Assembly: GCA_963772815.1 (NCBI GenBank)
Contig: CAVYYV010000004.1
Location: forward strand, 806,001 to 870,000
DNA length: 64,000 nucleotides
Direction: 5' to 3'
Source of the DNA: DATFFO01 sp963772815
Lineage (GTDB): Bacteria; Actinomycetota; Acidimicrobiia; Spongiisociales; ZC4RG35
In this document: positions 44,019 to 53,892 of the stretch, in pieces
Position numbering within the stretch: the first letter of the stretch is position 1
How the letters are laid out: each line of letters opens with the position of its first letter
The notes under the pieces: generated by a model
Database searches by the model: none
What the model was told of the DNA's origin: nothing
What the model saw: the letters and a program-made list of their open reading frames with translations, nothing else
Made by a program: the position numbers and the translations under genes

Positions 44019-46187
44019 TTGCTGTCCGAAATCCCGGTCCTCAACCATCTCGATTACCCGGTGCCGCGCTCACTGGCGCGCATCGTCGACCTGGCCCACA
44101 ACCTGTGGTGGTCATGGGACGAGGCCGGCAGCTCACTGTGGGCGGCCCTCGACACCGACGCCTGGGAGAGCACCCACAATCCCATGGACATCATCCGCAC
44201 CATCGAGCCCCATCGATGGGCGGAACTCGAAGAGCTCGAATCGGTCCAGGAGCGTTACGCCGACGCGGTCAGCCGCTTCGACCGGTATATGTCCAAACAG
44301 GACACGTGGTTCGAGCGAGGTCAGAAGCCCGTTTCGGGGACGATCGCCTACCTGTGCACCGAATACGGGGTTCACAACTCGCTCCCGCTCTATTCGGGCG
44401 GACTGGGAATCCTGGCAGGCGACCATCTCAAGTCCGCCTCCGACCTGGGTCTTCCTCTGGTGGCCGTGGGCCTCTTCTATCGGCACGGGTATTTCCGCCA
44501 GGAAGTCGACGCCGACGGTGATCAGCAGCACATCTCGCCCATCCTGGACCCGATCAGGATGCCAATCCGGCCCGTGGCCTCGCCCACCGGAGGTCAACTC
44601 AAGGTCACCATCGATCTGGCTGACCGGGTTCTAACCGTCGCCGTCTGGCGTTTGGCGGTGGGTCGAGTGCCCCTGCTTCTCCTCGACACCGACATCCCCG
44701 ACAACGACTCCTCGGATCGCCCCATCACCCACACTCTCTACGTACGCGGCAGGGAGATGCGCTTCATCCAGGAGCTGGTGCTCGGGGTGGGAGCCGTTCG
44801 AGCCCTCCGGGGCCTGGGCATAACTCCGGCCGTATGGCACACCAACGAGGGCCACGCAGCCCTGTCGGTCCTGGAGCGGACCGCTCGGGAGATGGACACG
44901 GGGGCCGACTTCGAGACGGCCTCGAAGCAAGTCCGGGCCAACACGCTCTTCACCCTCCACACTCCCGTCCCGGCCGGGAACGAGACCTTCGAGCGATGGA
45001 TATCGGAGAAGTACCTCGGTCCGTGGGCCGCCCGCCTGGGGACAGATCTGGATGGGCTGTTCGAGTTGGGCCGTTCCCACACCGACACCCACTTCGACCT
45101 TGGCGCCCTGGCGATCCGGTACTCCACGGTGGTCAACGGCGTCTCCCGCCGCCACGGTCAGGTGGTGACCCGGGACTGGTCGTGGCTGATCGGCCACGAT
45201 GCCCTATCCGTCACCAACGGGGTGCACACACCGACCTGGGTGGGGCGAGGAGAAGGCAGGCTGCTGCGCACTTTCTACGGGGCGGACTGGCCCACGACCC
45301 TCCTCGAGCAGCCCAACCTGTTGCAGAGGATCGAAGAGCTGTCCGCCTCGGAGATCTGGAGCATCCATCAGCACCGAAAGGCGGCTCTGATGCGCTTCGC
45401 CCGGGGTCGAATCCGCCGCCAGTTCGCCCGGCACGGCGCCGCCCCCGACGAACTCCGGGCAGTCGACCGGCTATTGGCGCCCGACACGCTGACGCTCGGT
45501 TTCGCCCGCCGGTTTGCCGCCTACAAGCGGGCAACCCTGATGTTTCGCGATGTGGATCGGATGACGGCGATCCTCACCAATCCCTCCCGGCCCATCCAGG
45601 TGATCTTCGCCGGAAAGGCCCATCCGGCCGATGAACACGGGCAAGCTCTGATTCGGCACCTGGTGGAGCTGTCCCGCATCCCCCAACTGGCCGGGCACCT
45701 CTTCATGTTGGAGGACTACGACGCCCGGATGGCCCGGTTCCTGGTCCAGGGATGCGACGTGTGGGTCAACAACCCTCGGCCTCCGATGGAAGCCTCAGGC
45801 ACATCGGGCATCAAGGCAGCCATGAACGGGGTCCTCAACCTCTCCATCCTGGACGGCTGGTGGGAGGAGGGCTTCAACGGCGAGAACGGATGGGCGTTCG
45901 GGGGCGAGGATGCCACCAACCACATCGAGGCGACGGATGCCCACGACGCCGACGACTTCTATCGCATCCTGGCTGATGAGGTCGCTCCGACCTTCTACGA
46001 GCGCGACCGGGAGGGGATCCCGACCGAATGGGTGCGAATGATGCGCAGCTCGATCATGTCCACCCTGGTCGAGTTCTCATCCCATCGCATGGTCTCCGAC
46101 TATGTCGATGTCGCGCTACGGGCCTCTCAGCACCGGCTCGGGCCGCTGACCGATCCAACCCGACAGCTATCGGTCAGGCGGCGGTGA
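44019..46187 (+). CDS. glgP: Alpha-glucan (glycogen/maltodextrin) phosphorylase
   Basis: PLP enzyme releasing glucose-1-phosphate from alpha-1,4-glucans (GT35, the shorter bacterial/archaeal type). The 722 residues include VDLAHNLWWSWDEA at the N-terminus, YSGGLGILAGDHLKSASDLGLPL, WHTNEGHAAL, and the C-terminal domain with FAGKAHPADEHG, and PMEASGTSGIKAAMNGVLNLSILDGWWEE, the PLP and phosphate region. The start is uncertain: TTG at 44019 gives a family-like N-terminus, GTG at 43911 would add 36 low-complexity residues, and neither has a good ribosome site. Its 3' end overlaps the convergent MBL gene by 14 bp. Confidence 0.9.
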   Translation: MLSEIPVLNHLDYPVPRSLARIVDLAHNLWWSWDEAGSSLWAALDTDAWESTHNPMDIIRTIEPHRWAELEELESVQERYADAVSRFDRYMSKQDTWFERGQKPVSGTIAYLCTEYGVHNSLPLYSGGLGILAGDHLKSASDLGLPLVAVGLFYRHGYFRQEVDADGDQQHISPILDPIRMPIRPVASPTGGQLKVTIDLADRVLTVAVWRLAVGRVPLLLLDTDIPDNDSSDRPITHTLYVRGREMRFIQELVLGVGAVRALRGLGITPAVWHTNEGHAALSVLERTAREMDTGADFETASKQVRANTLFTLHTPVPAGNETFERWISEKYLGPWAARLGTDLDGLFELGRSHTDTHFDLGALAIRYSTVVNGVSRRHGQVVTRDWSWLIGHDALSVTNGVHTPTWVGRGEGRLLRTFYGADWPTTLLEQPNLLQRIEELSASEIWSIHQHRKAALMRFARGRIRRQFARHGAAPDELRAVDRLLAPDTLTLGFARRFAAYKRATLMFRDVDRMTAILTNPSRPIQVIFAGKAHPADEHGQALIRHLVELSRIPQLAGHLFMLEDYDARMARFLVQGCDVWVNNPRPPMEASGTSGIKAAMNGVLNLSILDGWWEEGFNGENGWAFGGEDATNHIEATDAHDADDFYRILADEVAPTFYERDREGIPTEWVRMMRSSIMSTLVEFSSHRMVSDYVDVALRASQHRLGPLTDPTRQLSVRRR

Positions 46188-47085
46188 ATACGAACCTGGT
46201 TCCCACCGCCGTCTTGATGTAGGCCTCGGGCATGGCCTCGGCGACCGCCTGCACTGCGGCCCAGCCCGTGCAGTGCCCGGGAACTATGACATCGGGCTTC
46301 ATCTCCGCCAGGTGCTGGATCGTTGGGGTGATGAGGGGCTCGAACAGCGCACCCGTTAGGTGCAGCCCACCGACCATGGCGTGGATCTCCTCCACGCCCG
46401 TCAGCTGCCTGGCCTGACGAAGCACATTCACGATGCCGGCGTGGCTACAGCTGGACAGGACCACCAGGCCCCGGCCCCTGACGTTGACGACCACCGCCTG
46501 GTCGTCCCAGATCCAGGGATCTGGCTCCCATCCAGCGGGCGTGTGAACTTCCTGGAGCGGAAAGCCCTTCTCGAACGACGTGGTCCGCTCCACCTGACCG
46601 GTCAGCAGCAAGAGCCCGTCGAGCAGCAGCGACGGTCCCCTCTCGTCGACCACTTCTACGCCCACCGATTCAAGGTCCGCTCGACTCGGGGGCAGCATGG
46701 GGAGCCCGGCACCCCCCGGAAACACAACCCGCCGCTGGCGCCAGGCATCGGGGTGAAGCACCAGCGGCAATCGCCAACGCCCCAGACGCCCGGCCATCCC
46801 CTCCAGCCCGCCGTGATGGTCGGCGTGCCCGTGCGACAGCACGAGAGCCCGCAACGCCGTGGGGTCGATGCCAAGCACATCGAGGTTGTGTAGCAGCGTA
46901 TCTCGGCCCATCCCGGCGTCGTAGAGCAACGACATCTCGGAATCCGCGTTTCGCACGGTCACGTAGAGCGAATACCCGTGCTCGGCCCGGAGGTGCTCCC
47001 TTTCCCAATAGTCGACGGAAAACGGGGGGCGCCGGGCCACCTCGTCACCGGCCATGAGCACGTCGATGAAGTTGTCGACGGTCAT
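46174..47085 (-). CDS. MBL-fold metallohydrolase
   Basis: A 303-residue metallo-beta-lactamase-fold protein. Metal motifs: LSHGHADHHGG, a later histidine in SSCSHAGIVNVL, and VPGHCTGW near the end. The pattern of a long insert and the PGHCTG end resembles the group that includes the ribofuranosylaminobenzene 5'-phosphate synthase-like hydrolases. ATG 47085 has GAGGG about 9 bases upstream; a longer GTG start at 47112 is possible. It is divergent from, and overlaps the 5' end of, the alpha/beta hydrolase gene. Confidence 0.87.
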   Translation of the reverse strand: MTVDNFIDVLMAGDEVARRPPFSVDYWEREHLRAEHGYSLYVTVRNADSEMSLLYDAGMGRDTLLHNLDVLGIDPTALRALVLSHGHADHHGGLEGMAGRLGRWRLPLVLHPDAWRQRRVVFPGGAGLPMLPPSRADLESVGVEVVDERGPSLLLDGLLLLTGQVERTTSFEKGFPLQEVHTPAGWEPDPWIWDDQAVVVNVRGRGLVVLSSCSHAGIVNVLRQARQLTGVEEIHAMVGGLHLTGALFEPLITPTIQHLAEMKPDVIVPGHCTGWAAVQAVAEAMPEAYIKTAVGTRFVFTAA

Positions 47086-48207
47086 CCGGGTGGCCCTCGA
47101 TATATCGCTCACGGTCGGAGCGATAGGCCTGTGGGGCGCGGTGGAAAGAGCCGGCGCCTGGGCGGCTTTGCTGGCCGGCTCGGTTGGATTGGTGGTGGGC
47201 ATCGCGTTCGGTCTCCGCTATCTCGCCCTGGCCGGGCTCACGTGGAGGAGCGGTGCCGGATTGGTCGGCCTTCTGGCCGGGCTGGTTCTCCTGGCAGCCG
47301 GGATGGGGCGGGTACTACGAAGACGGGGACTGTTCGGAGGCCTGGGCATCGGCCTGGGCCTGATGCTCGTCGTGGCCCTGTTCGTCTGGACGGTCACCCC
47401 GGCGGTGCTGGCAACGAACGTCCCGCCCATCGATCATGGTGCGTCGACACCGGCCGACTACGGGATGACGGCCCGGGAGGTCACGTTCATCGCCGCCGAC
47501 GGCACCCCTCTATGGGCCTGGTATGTGCCTTCCCACAATGGGGCCGCGCTTTTGCTGCGTCACGGGGCCGGCTCCGAAGCCACTGGGGTTCTTCCCCGGG
47601 CAGAGGTCCTGGCCGCCACGGATATGGGGTATTGATCACTGATGCCCGAGGACATGGCCTCAGCGGCGGGACGGCGATGGATTTCGGCTGGTATGGACAT
47701 GTCGACATCGCCGCCGCCGTTTCCCTCTTGGTGAACCAACCCGCGGTCGACCCCGACCGAGTCGGCGTGATGGGGCTCTCGATGGGTGGTGAGGAGGCCC
47801 TGGGCGCCGCCGCCGCTGATCCTCGAATCAAGGCGGTGGTGGCCGAAGGCGCCACGGCTCGCAGCGAGAGGGACAAGCAGTGGCTTGCCGACCTGTATGG
47901 GCTGCGGGGCCGAGTCCAGCTCGGCTTGGAGTGGCTTCAGTACAGCCTCACCGACCTGCTCACCAGCGCCTCCAAACCGGCCGGCCTCGCCGATGCCGTC
48001 ACAGTGGCCGGTCGGCCCGTCCTGCTGATAACCGCCGGCAGCGCTCCCGACGAGGGTCACGCCGCCGAACACCTCAGAGAGCGGTCTCCGACCAGGGTGA
48101 GCACGTGGACGGTGCCGGGAGCAGCCCATACCCAAAGCCTGGCCGTCGACCCCCAGAGGTGGGAGACGACGGTAGTCGGATTCCTGGGCTCGGTGCTCGG
48201 CCCCTGA
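47054..48207 (+). CDS. Membrane-anchored alpha/beta hydrolase, frameshifted
   Basis: The first frame (47054-47635) encodes four hydrophobic helices and the start of an alpha/beta hydrolase domain (FIAADGTPLWAWYVP, LRHGAG). It then breaks near 47615; the rest continues one frame over as HGYGVLITDARGHGLSGG, the nucleophile elbow GLSMGGEEAL, and the catalytic His in PGAAHTQSL to 48207. One missing C in the GCCGCCACGG run restores a single 384-residue frame. Intact motifs on both sides suggest an assembly indel. The N-terminal start is uncertain (ATG 47054, ATG 47066 or GTG 47090). Confidence 0.85.
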
Positions 48208-48225
48208 GCCTCGATCGGGCCGACG

Positions 48226-49308
48226 TCAGAGGAGCGCCAACTCGGTGGCGATCTCGTCCAGGACCTGCGCGTTGGTCTCGGCTTCGACGCGGTCGCGGAG
48301 GATCCCCTCCACCTCACCCCCGCCCAGCCGGCCCAATGCCCATACGGCATGCAGTCGCAGCAGCCAATCGATGTGGGCGATGTGCTCCACGACCACCGGG
48401 ACCAGAGAGGCTCCGCCATCGTTGCCGATCGCCACGAGGGCGTTCCTACGCAGGTATCTGGGTGACCGACGGGGGATATAGAAATGGGAGAAGCGCTCCA
48501 AAAGGACTCTGTCTGATGCCCGCAGAACCCACTCCAGGTCGACACTGCCTCGCTCATGGGTTGCCCGCTCGGCCAGGCGGACACCGGGGGGGCAGGCGTC
48601 GAGACACTCATCGCACCCGTAGAGCCGATCGCCCATGGCCGAACGCCACTCACGGGGGATGACTCCCGACGATTGGGCCAGCGCCGACAGACACCGGCGT
48701 GCATCGAGTACGCCCGGGGCGACGATGGCCCCTGTCGGACAGGCAGGAAGACAGGCGTCGCAGGTCCCGCAGGTTCGCGTCATGGGCTCGTCGACCCCAA
48801 GAGGAGCATCGGTGACGACCGAGCCGATCACGAACCAGGGCCCGAGACCGGGCGTGATCACCAGGGTGGACTTGCCCCACCATCCCAGACCGGCCCTGAC
48901 TGCCACAGCGCGGTCCACCAGCCGATCGTCGTCGATCAGGATCTCCGCTCGGTAGCCCAGCTCGGCCAGTCTGGCCGCGACCGCCTCCAGACCCCGCCGA
49001 AGTGGCAGATAGGGATCCTCCACGGCGAACCGAGCGATACGCCCGTATCCGGGCCGCACCGGCGCAGTTCCGGACTCCGGGAGATACGAGCGGATGCCGA
49101 CGACCAGGCGTTTGGCCCAACCGAAGCTGAGCGACGGGTCGGTGGCCCGACGTGGATCCTTGAAGGTGAACCGAACCTGGCCGCTCATACCCGAGGCGAG
49201 CCGCTCTTGCATGTCGCGACGGACCTGGTCGAAGGGGCTGGCGTCGGCCACCGCCACGCCGTCCAGGCCGGCAGAGGTGCCGGACGCGATCAACTCGTCC
49301 CGCAGCAT
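48226..49308 (-). CDS. queG: Epoxyqueuosine reductase QueG
   Basis: Cobalamin and iron-sulfur enzyme for the last step of queuosine synthesis on tRNA. The 360-residue protein has the QueG N-terminal B12 domain (GYGRIARFAVEDPY, GLGWWGKSTLVITPGLG), two ferredoxin-type cysteine motifs (CGTCDACLPACPTGAI, CDECLDACPPG), and a C-terminal HEAT-like repeat (DWLLRLHAVWALGRLGG). ATG 49308 has GGTGGG upstream and is preferred to a GTG three codons earlier. Confidence 0.92.
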   Translation of the reverse strand: MLRDELIASGTSAGLDGVAVADASPFDQVRRDMQERLASGMSGQVRFTFKDPRRATDPSLSFGWAKRLVVGIRSYLPESGTAPVRPGYGRIARFAVEDPYLPLRRGLEAVAARLAELGYRAEILIDDDRLVDRAVAVRAGLGWWGKSTLVITPGLGPWFVIGSVVTDAPLGVDEPMTRTCGTCDACLPACPTGAIVAPGVLDARRCLSALAQSSGVIPREWRSAMGDRLYGCDECLDACPPGVRLAERATHERGSVDLEWVLRASDRVLLERFSHFYIPRRSPRYLRRNALVAIGNDGGASLVPVVVEHIAHIDWLLRLHAVWALGRLGGGEVEGILRDRVEAETNAQVLDEIATELALL

Positions 49309-49367
49309 GGTGCCCACCGGGTCCAGCCTACGGGCATGCCCGGGTCACCCCGGGGCCGGTCGGACGT

Positions 49368-49547
49368 TCAGCCGGCTTTCGGAACGAGACGAAGGGGTGG
49401 GCACAGGCCCACATCGGCCAGGTTGTCCAGAGCCTGTCGCTCTTCGTCGTCCAGCTCTATCGGCCCGGCCCCCAGCAGCAGCGGAACCACGCACTCGTGG
49501 CATGCGGACGTGTTGAGCATTCGGCATGAATCGCAATCGATCAGCAT
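49368..49547 (-). CDS. Small cysteine-rich protein (59 aa)
   Basis: A short frame ATG 49547 to TGA 49368 encodes 59 residues with four N-terminal cysteines in two CxxC pairs (CDSC and CHEC, residues 5-8 and 16-19), then VVPLLLG, an acidic helix (IELDDEERQALDNLAD) and a PPLRLVP end. Comparable 55-65 residue proteins occur singly in many actinobacteria. The paired CxxC motifs suggest a zinc knuckle. It lies alone between queG and the NDH-2-like gene. Real coding is supported by the motif and matching length; function unknown. Confidence 0.75.
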   Translation of the reverse strand: MLIDCDSCRMLNTSACHECVVPLLLGAGPIELDDEERQALDNLADVGLCPPLRLVPKAG

Positions 49548-49591
49548 GGGGGCGAACCTACGGGACGCCTACGACAGAAATGGGCGCCTGA

Positions 49592-50827
49592 TCAGCGAAC
49601 GTCCGGTCCCAGGTCCGAGGACGGCAGCCAGGCCACATCGGGAGGAAAGACCAGGTCGAGAGTCCAGTCGAGTGCGACGCGGGCTTTGCGCAGCCAGGAC
49701 GGGAGCCGCATCAGGTAATAGCTACGCCACAGGAACCAGGCCGCAAACCCCGACACGGGGAGCCTCAGCACCTGGCCCACCGCGTTGCGGTGACCCAGAG
49801 ACACCAGCTCCCCGAGATTGCGATATTTGAACGGGGGTGCGGACTCCCCGGCCACGATGGCCGGCAGATGGTGACCCAGGTATTTCCCTTGACGGAGGGC
49901 GAACTGGGCGGTGGGTGGCGAGATACCACCCTTGCCGTCCGGTATCAGACCAGAGTCCCCCACCGCGAAGATTCCCGGTGCCGCCTGCATCCGGGAGTCG
50001 ACCACCAGCCTCCCCCGGTCGGTCGGGAGCCCGATCTCGGCCACGAGCGGGTTGGGCCTCACACCGGCGGACCAGATCACCGTCTCGGCATCGATGCGCC
50101 GGCCGGATCGGAGTTCGAGCCCGTGGGGTGTGACCTTCTCTACTCGCTCGCCAAGCACCAGATCCACACCGCGGCGGGACAGGGCCCGCTCGGCCGAGGC
50201 GGACAGGCGTTTGGAGAGCGTAGGGGCCACTCGATCCACGGCATCGATCAGGGTCACGGCCGGATGGGGAGCAGTGGTGAAGAAGCGCCTGGAAGCCGCA
50301 CCCAGGAAGTCGGCCAGCGCCGCCGCTAGCTCTGCACCCGAGTAACCGGCTCCCACGACCGCCACATGGGTGATCCGGGGATCGGGCTCCTCGGTGGCTG
50401 ACTCCAGCAATGCCAGGATTCGGTTGCGGATCTTGATGGCGTCGGAGATGGTCTTGAAAGGGATCGTCCACTCGTCCACGCCGGGGATCCCGAATGTGGC
50501 GGGTACGGAGCCCAGTGCCACGACCAAAGCGTCCGCCGTCAGCTCGACCGGCGCGAGGCCGAACGGTCGGTTCACCTTGACGGCGCGCCGATCCGGGTCG
50601 ATTGACTCGACGACGCCCGAGACCACCCGGGCGTTCGGAGCCATCTGGCGAATCGGGGTGATGATGTGCCGCGGATCCAGATCCCCCGAAGCCACCTCGG
50701 CCAGCATGGGAGTGAAGAGCTGGAAATTCTGGTCGGACACGACGGTCACCCGAGCGCGGTGCTCCAGACGCCGGGCCACCGCCAGGCCACTGAATCCTCC
50801 TCCCACAACGATCACCGAAGGGATCAC
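49592..50827 (-). CDS. FAD-dependent NADH dehydrogenase-like oxidoreductase
   Basis: A 411-residue two-dinucleotide-binding-domain protein. FAD loop VVGGGFSGLAVARRL at the N-terminus, NAD loop VVGAGYSGAELAAAL at mid-protein, FAD-binding IFAVGDSG, and the NDH-2 type C-terminal amphipathic membrane-binding part (FAAWFLWRSYYLMRLP). This fits a type II NADH:quinone oxidoreductase. It stands alone, ten bases from the NYN gene end. Confidence 0.9.
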   Translation of the reverse strand: MIPSVIVVGGGFSGLAVARRLEHRARVTVVSDQNFQLFTPMLAEVASGDLDPRHIITPIRQMAPNARVVSGVVESIDPDRRAVKVNRPFGLAPVELTADALVVALGSVPATFGIPGVDEWTIPFKTISDAIKIRNRILALLESATEEPDPRITHVAVVGAGYSGAELAAALADFLGAASRRFFTTAPHPAVTLIDAVDRVAPTLSKRLSASAERALSRRGVDLVLGERVEKVTPHGLELRSGRRIDAETVIWSAGVRPNPLVAEIGLPTDRGRLVVDSRMQAAPGIFAVGDSGLIPDGKGGISPPTAQFALRQGKYLGHHLPAIVAGESAPPFKYRNLGELVSLGHRNAVGQVLRLPVSGFAAWFLWRSYYLMRLPSWLRKARVALDWTLDLVFPPDVAWLPSSDLGPDVR

Positions 50828-50836
50828 GCCAGGATC

Positions 50837-52045
50837 CTACCGATCGGCTCCCGAGCGCGACCCCAGGGCTCCCCCGGCGTCGATCCAGGCAACCAGCGCT
50901 TCCGACCAGATTCCCAGAGCGCCCGCCGACTCGGCGCCCTCTCTCACCCGACGATCCGACGAGACCACCACCACACCGGGACCACCATGATCGAGGATCC
51001 ACTCGTCGGCCGACGGGGCGAACACGACTCGCACCCTGCGATCGGCTGCCAGTGACGCCGTGTCGACCGACGAGTCGAATACCACAACCACCATCGAGCC
51101 CGACGGGGCCAGCGCCGCCAGGCGGCCCGCCGCGGCCACCACCCGGTCCCTGACCGAGGCTCGGCCGTCGTCGGCGACCTGAAAAGCCACGTTGTACCCA
51201 TCGATGAGCCACTGGACTGGACGGCGGATGAGCCACTGGACCGCCTCGATTCGATCGGGTCTCAACCCGGCGGGCAGCTTCAGCCCGAACCCCTCAGCCG
51301 CGCCGATCACCTCGGCGACAGGTCGGCGGCGAACCGCGGTGATGATCCGATCCAATTCGGTGGCCATCTCCAGAGGCTCATCGGGGAACCAGCTCCGGGA
51401 CGGGCTCGACGTCTCCCCGGCTGCGGAGCGACGCTCCTTCTCGAGCAGCTGGCGCATGGTCTCAAGACGATCCTCCATCACATCCAGCTCGGCCTGCAGG
51501 CGCTCGACACGCGAGGCGAGGCGGGCTGCCTCGTGCGCCTCGTCCCGCGCCTGCCTCTCGGCCAGACGCCGGGCCCTTTGCGCCCCCTCGATCTCGGCCC
51601 GCATCCGCTCGCGCTCTCGGCGCTCGGCGGCGGAGGCCTCCCGCGAGGCGGCCTTCAACTGGGACTCGAGCACGTCGATCCGCTCCAGAGCATCGCGCAG
51701 CTTCTCTTCCAGCTCGCTACGGCTTCGCTCGAGGCGCTGCTGCTCACCCCGCTCGATCTGCGCCGTCAGCGTGAGCTCCCACCCCTCGGGGCGGTCGACG
51801 AAGAGGTACGGCGCGGAATCGGGCTCCAGGCCATCCTCTGCCAGGGCCTCAGCCCGCAGCCATTCCGAGCCATCCAACTCGACCAGAGCCCGCTTCAACA
51901 ATGGCGGAGGGAATCGCCGGGCGGAACTGTCGGCCAAGGGGCGCAGCGAGGCCGGCACGTCCTCCTCGTCCATCCGCTGCAGGGCCCGCCGGAGTACCTC
52001 GGCCGCCGGCCGCAACAGTTCCATGGCGGTTCGATCCAGCTCCAT
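50837..52045 (-). CDS. NYN domain (YacP-like) RNase with coiled coil
   Basis: A 402-residue protein in three parts: an N-terminal helical domain (1-95), a long Arg/Glu coiled coil (about 100-215), and a C-terminal NYN/PIN-like nuclease domain. Acidic metal ligands are visible in WLIDGYNVAF, VVVFDSS and VVSSDRRVREGAE. YacP-type NYN proteins are predicted RNases linked to RNA decay. The motif VQWLI occurs twice (VQWLIRRPVQWLID), encoded by a 15-bp direct repeat. Divergent from the MFS gene. Confidence 0.88.
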   Translation of the reverse strand: MELDRTAMELLRPAAEVLRRALQRMDEEDVPASLRPLADSSARRFPPPLLKRALVELDGSEWLRAEALAEDGLEPDSAPYLFVDRPEGWELTLTAQIERGEQQRLERSRSELEEKLRDALERIDVLESQLKAASREASAAERRERERMRAEIEGAQRARRLAERQARDEAHEAARLASRVERLQAELDVMEDRLETMRQLLEKERRSAAGETSSPSRSWFPDEPLEMATELDRIITAVRRRPVAEVIGAAEGFGLKLPAGLRPDRIEAVQWLIRRPVQWLIDGYNVAFQVADDGRASVRDRVVAAAGRLAALAPSGSMVVVVFDSSVDTASLAADRRVRVVFAPSADEWILDHGGPGVVVVSSDRRVREGAESAGALGIWSEALVAWIDAGGALGSRSGADR

Positions 52046-52105
52046 CGATCATGACGGTAATGGGGCCGGACCGCCTCTCCCCTCGACCGACCCACCAGGA
52101 CGACC

Positions 52106-53293
52106 GTGTACCGTTCCCCGATCGTGGATCGCCTGTTCCGCACTCCCCCCTTCGGTCAGGTCTGGCTGGTCGGCTTCTTTCAGGAAGTGGCCTTCTTCCT
52201 CCTCGTCAATCTCCCCGGACGCCTCCACCAGCTGGGGATCACCGAGACCGGGATCGGCCTCGCCTACTCGGGCTCCGCTCTGGCGGCGATCCTGCTCCGG
52301 CCATTCATCGGCCGCATACTCGACGCCGTCCACCGACGCACCGTCCTCCGCGTCGCAGGGGTCGCCAACATCGCCGCCATCACGGTGCTCGCCTTTGCCG
52401 ACACGACCGGGACCGCCCTGTGGACCGCCTTCCTCGCCCAGCGAGTGCTCCAGATCCTCCTCTTCACGACTCTCCTCACCTACTGCGCCGACTCGCTCCC
52501 GGTCCATCTCCGCACGCAGGGACTGGCCATCTTCGGCCTGTCGGGCCTGATCCCGATCGCCACGTCCAACCTGGCTGGAGACCCGCTCATCTCCGCCGCC
52601 GGCTATCAGGGCGTGTTCCTGGCGGCGGCGGCCTGCGCACTCACGTCTTGGGCCCTGGTGTGGCGCCTCCCCCTCCTTCCCGTGATCGGACAGAGACCCC
52701 GCCGCAATTTCTGGGCCGTGGTGGGCCAGAGGGACATGGTCCCGCTGTGGTGGATCACGCTCATGTTCTCGATGGGTCTGGAAACCCTGCTCACATTCAT
52801 GCGCACCTACATAGACACCCGACAGATCGGGACCCTGGGCACGTTCTTCGCCATATACGGGGGAACGGCGGTGCTGGCCAGGCTGGGAGGGGGAAGCCGT
52901 TACGACCATCTTCCCCACCGGGCCGTCACCGTGGCCGCCGTGCTGGGCCAGGCCGGCGGTCTTGGCCTGGTGGCGGTGGCTCCCGGGGCCGTGACGCTGG
53001 CCGCGGGAGCAGCCCTGCTGGGCACCGCTCACGGCATCGTCTTCCCGATCCTGTCCAGCCAGGTGATCGGGCGCGCAAGGACGGCTGAACGGGGATCGGC
53101 CATGGCCACCTTCACCTCTGTGATGGACATAGCCCTGCTCGGTATTGCCCCGCTGGTGGGCCGCCTGATCGACGTGACGGGATACACCACCGCCTTCTCG
53201 GTGGTGGGGGCGATGCTGGCGGTGGGCGCAACGGTCTACCTCGTTTGGGACCGCCGCCTGACTGGGGCCACCGCGGCCGGTGTGGCCGGCTGA
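52106..53293 (+). CDS. MFS transporter
   Basis: A 395-residue membrane protein with about twelve spans. MFS signs are the loop 2-3 region GRILDAVHRRTVLR and the two six-helix halves separated around residue 195 (PVIGQRPRRN). It resembles drug or sugar efflux members, but no substrate can be assigned. The start is GTG at 52106. It is divergent from the NYN gene with 60 bp between. Confidence 0.88.
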   Translation: MYRSPIVDRLFRTPPFGQVWLVGFFQEVAFFLLVNLPGRLHQLGITETGIGLAYSGSALAAILLRPFIGRILDAVHRRTVLRVAGVANIAAITVLAFADTTGTALWTAFLAQRVLQILLFTTLLTYCADSLPVHLRTQGLAIFGLSGLIPIATSNLAGDPLISAAGYQGVFLAAAACALTSWALVWRLPLLPVIGQRPRRNFWAVVGQRDMVPLWWITLMFSMGLETLLTFMRTYIDTRQIGTLGTFFAIYGGTAVLARLGGGSRYDHLPHRAVTVAAVLGQAGGLGLVAVAPGAVTLAAGAALLGTAHGIVFPILSSQVIGRARTAERGSAMATFTSVMDIALLGIAPLVGRLIDVTGYTTAFSVVGAMLAVGATVYLVWDRRLTGATAAGVAG

Positions 53294-53364
53294 GCCGGGA
53301 ATTCGTCCCTCGCAAAGCTGGTTGACCGAGTCGAATCGATTCGCCGATCAGGAGCCGATACGAG

Positions 53365-53874
53365 ATGGGAGTGACTCGCCTCAACCACGCAGTTCTCTAC
53401 GTGCGTAACCTCGACGAGACCGTGTCCTTCTACAAGGAGATGCTCGGCTTCGAGGTCGTCATGTCCATGCCCGGTGCGGCCTTCCTCCAGGCACCGGATA
53501 GTTCCAATGACCACGATTTGGGTCTGTTCGAGATCGGCGCCGCGGCCGACCCGTCGATGGCCGGACGTCAGACCGTCGGCCTCTATCACCTGGCTTGGGA
53601 GGTGGACACTCTGACCACGCTCAGCGAAATCGCCGGCCGCCTCGGCAAGGCCGGTGGCCTGGTCGGTGCCACCGACCACGGGACCACCAAGGCTCTATAT
53701 GGGAGAGATCCCAACGGGCTGGAGTTCGAGGTGTGCTGGCTGGTACCTGCCGAGCTCATCGACGATGAGACGCTCCGCTCCCGCACCGAGCTTCGTCGTC
53801 TCGACCTGGAGGCGGAGAAGACCCGCTACGGAGCCGACACCAGGGGCGGGATCGGGATCTCGATCCCCGCCTGA
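53365..53874 (+). CDS. VOC (glyoxalase/extradiol dioxygenase) family protein
   Basis: A 169-residue vicinal-oxygen-chelate protein. Two beta-alpha-beta-beta-beta units are visible; metal ligands are His in LNHAVLYV, His in LYHLAWEVD and Glu in NGLEFEVCW, as in catechol-2,3-dioxygenase-like proteins. The C-terminal 35 residues are an Arg-rich helix plus glycine-rich end. Monocistronic. Substrate unknown. Confidence 0.9.
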   Translation: MGVTRLNHAVLYVRNLDETVSFYKEMLGFEVVMSMPGAAFLQAPDSSNDHDLGLFEIGAAADPSMAGRQTVGLYHLAWEVDTLTTLSEIAGRLGKAGGLVGATDHGTTKALYGRDPNGLEFEVCWLVPAELIDDETLRSRTELRRLDLEAEKTRYGADTRGGIGISIPA

Positions 53875-53892
53875 GTGGGCAATGAGCCTGTG

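Noticed and set aside
43844..44044. Extended ilvD N-terminus
   Set aside because: It would cross the divergent promoter region and precede the family start; low-complexity Arg/Gly/Pro sequence.
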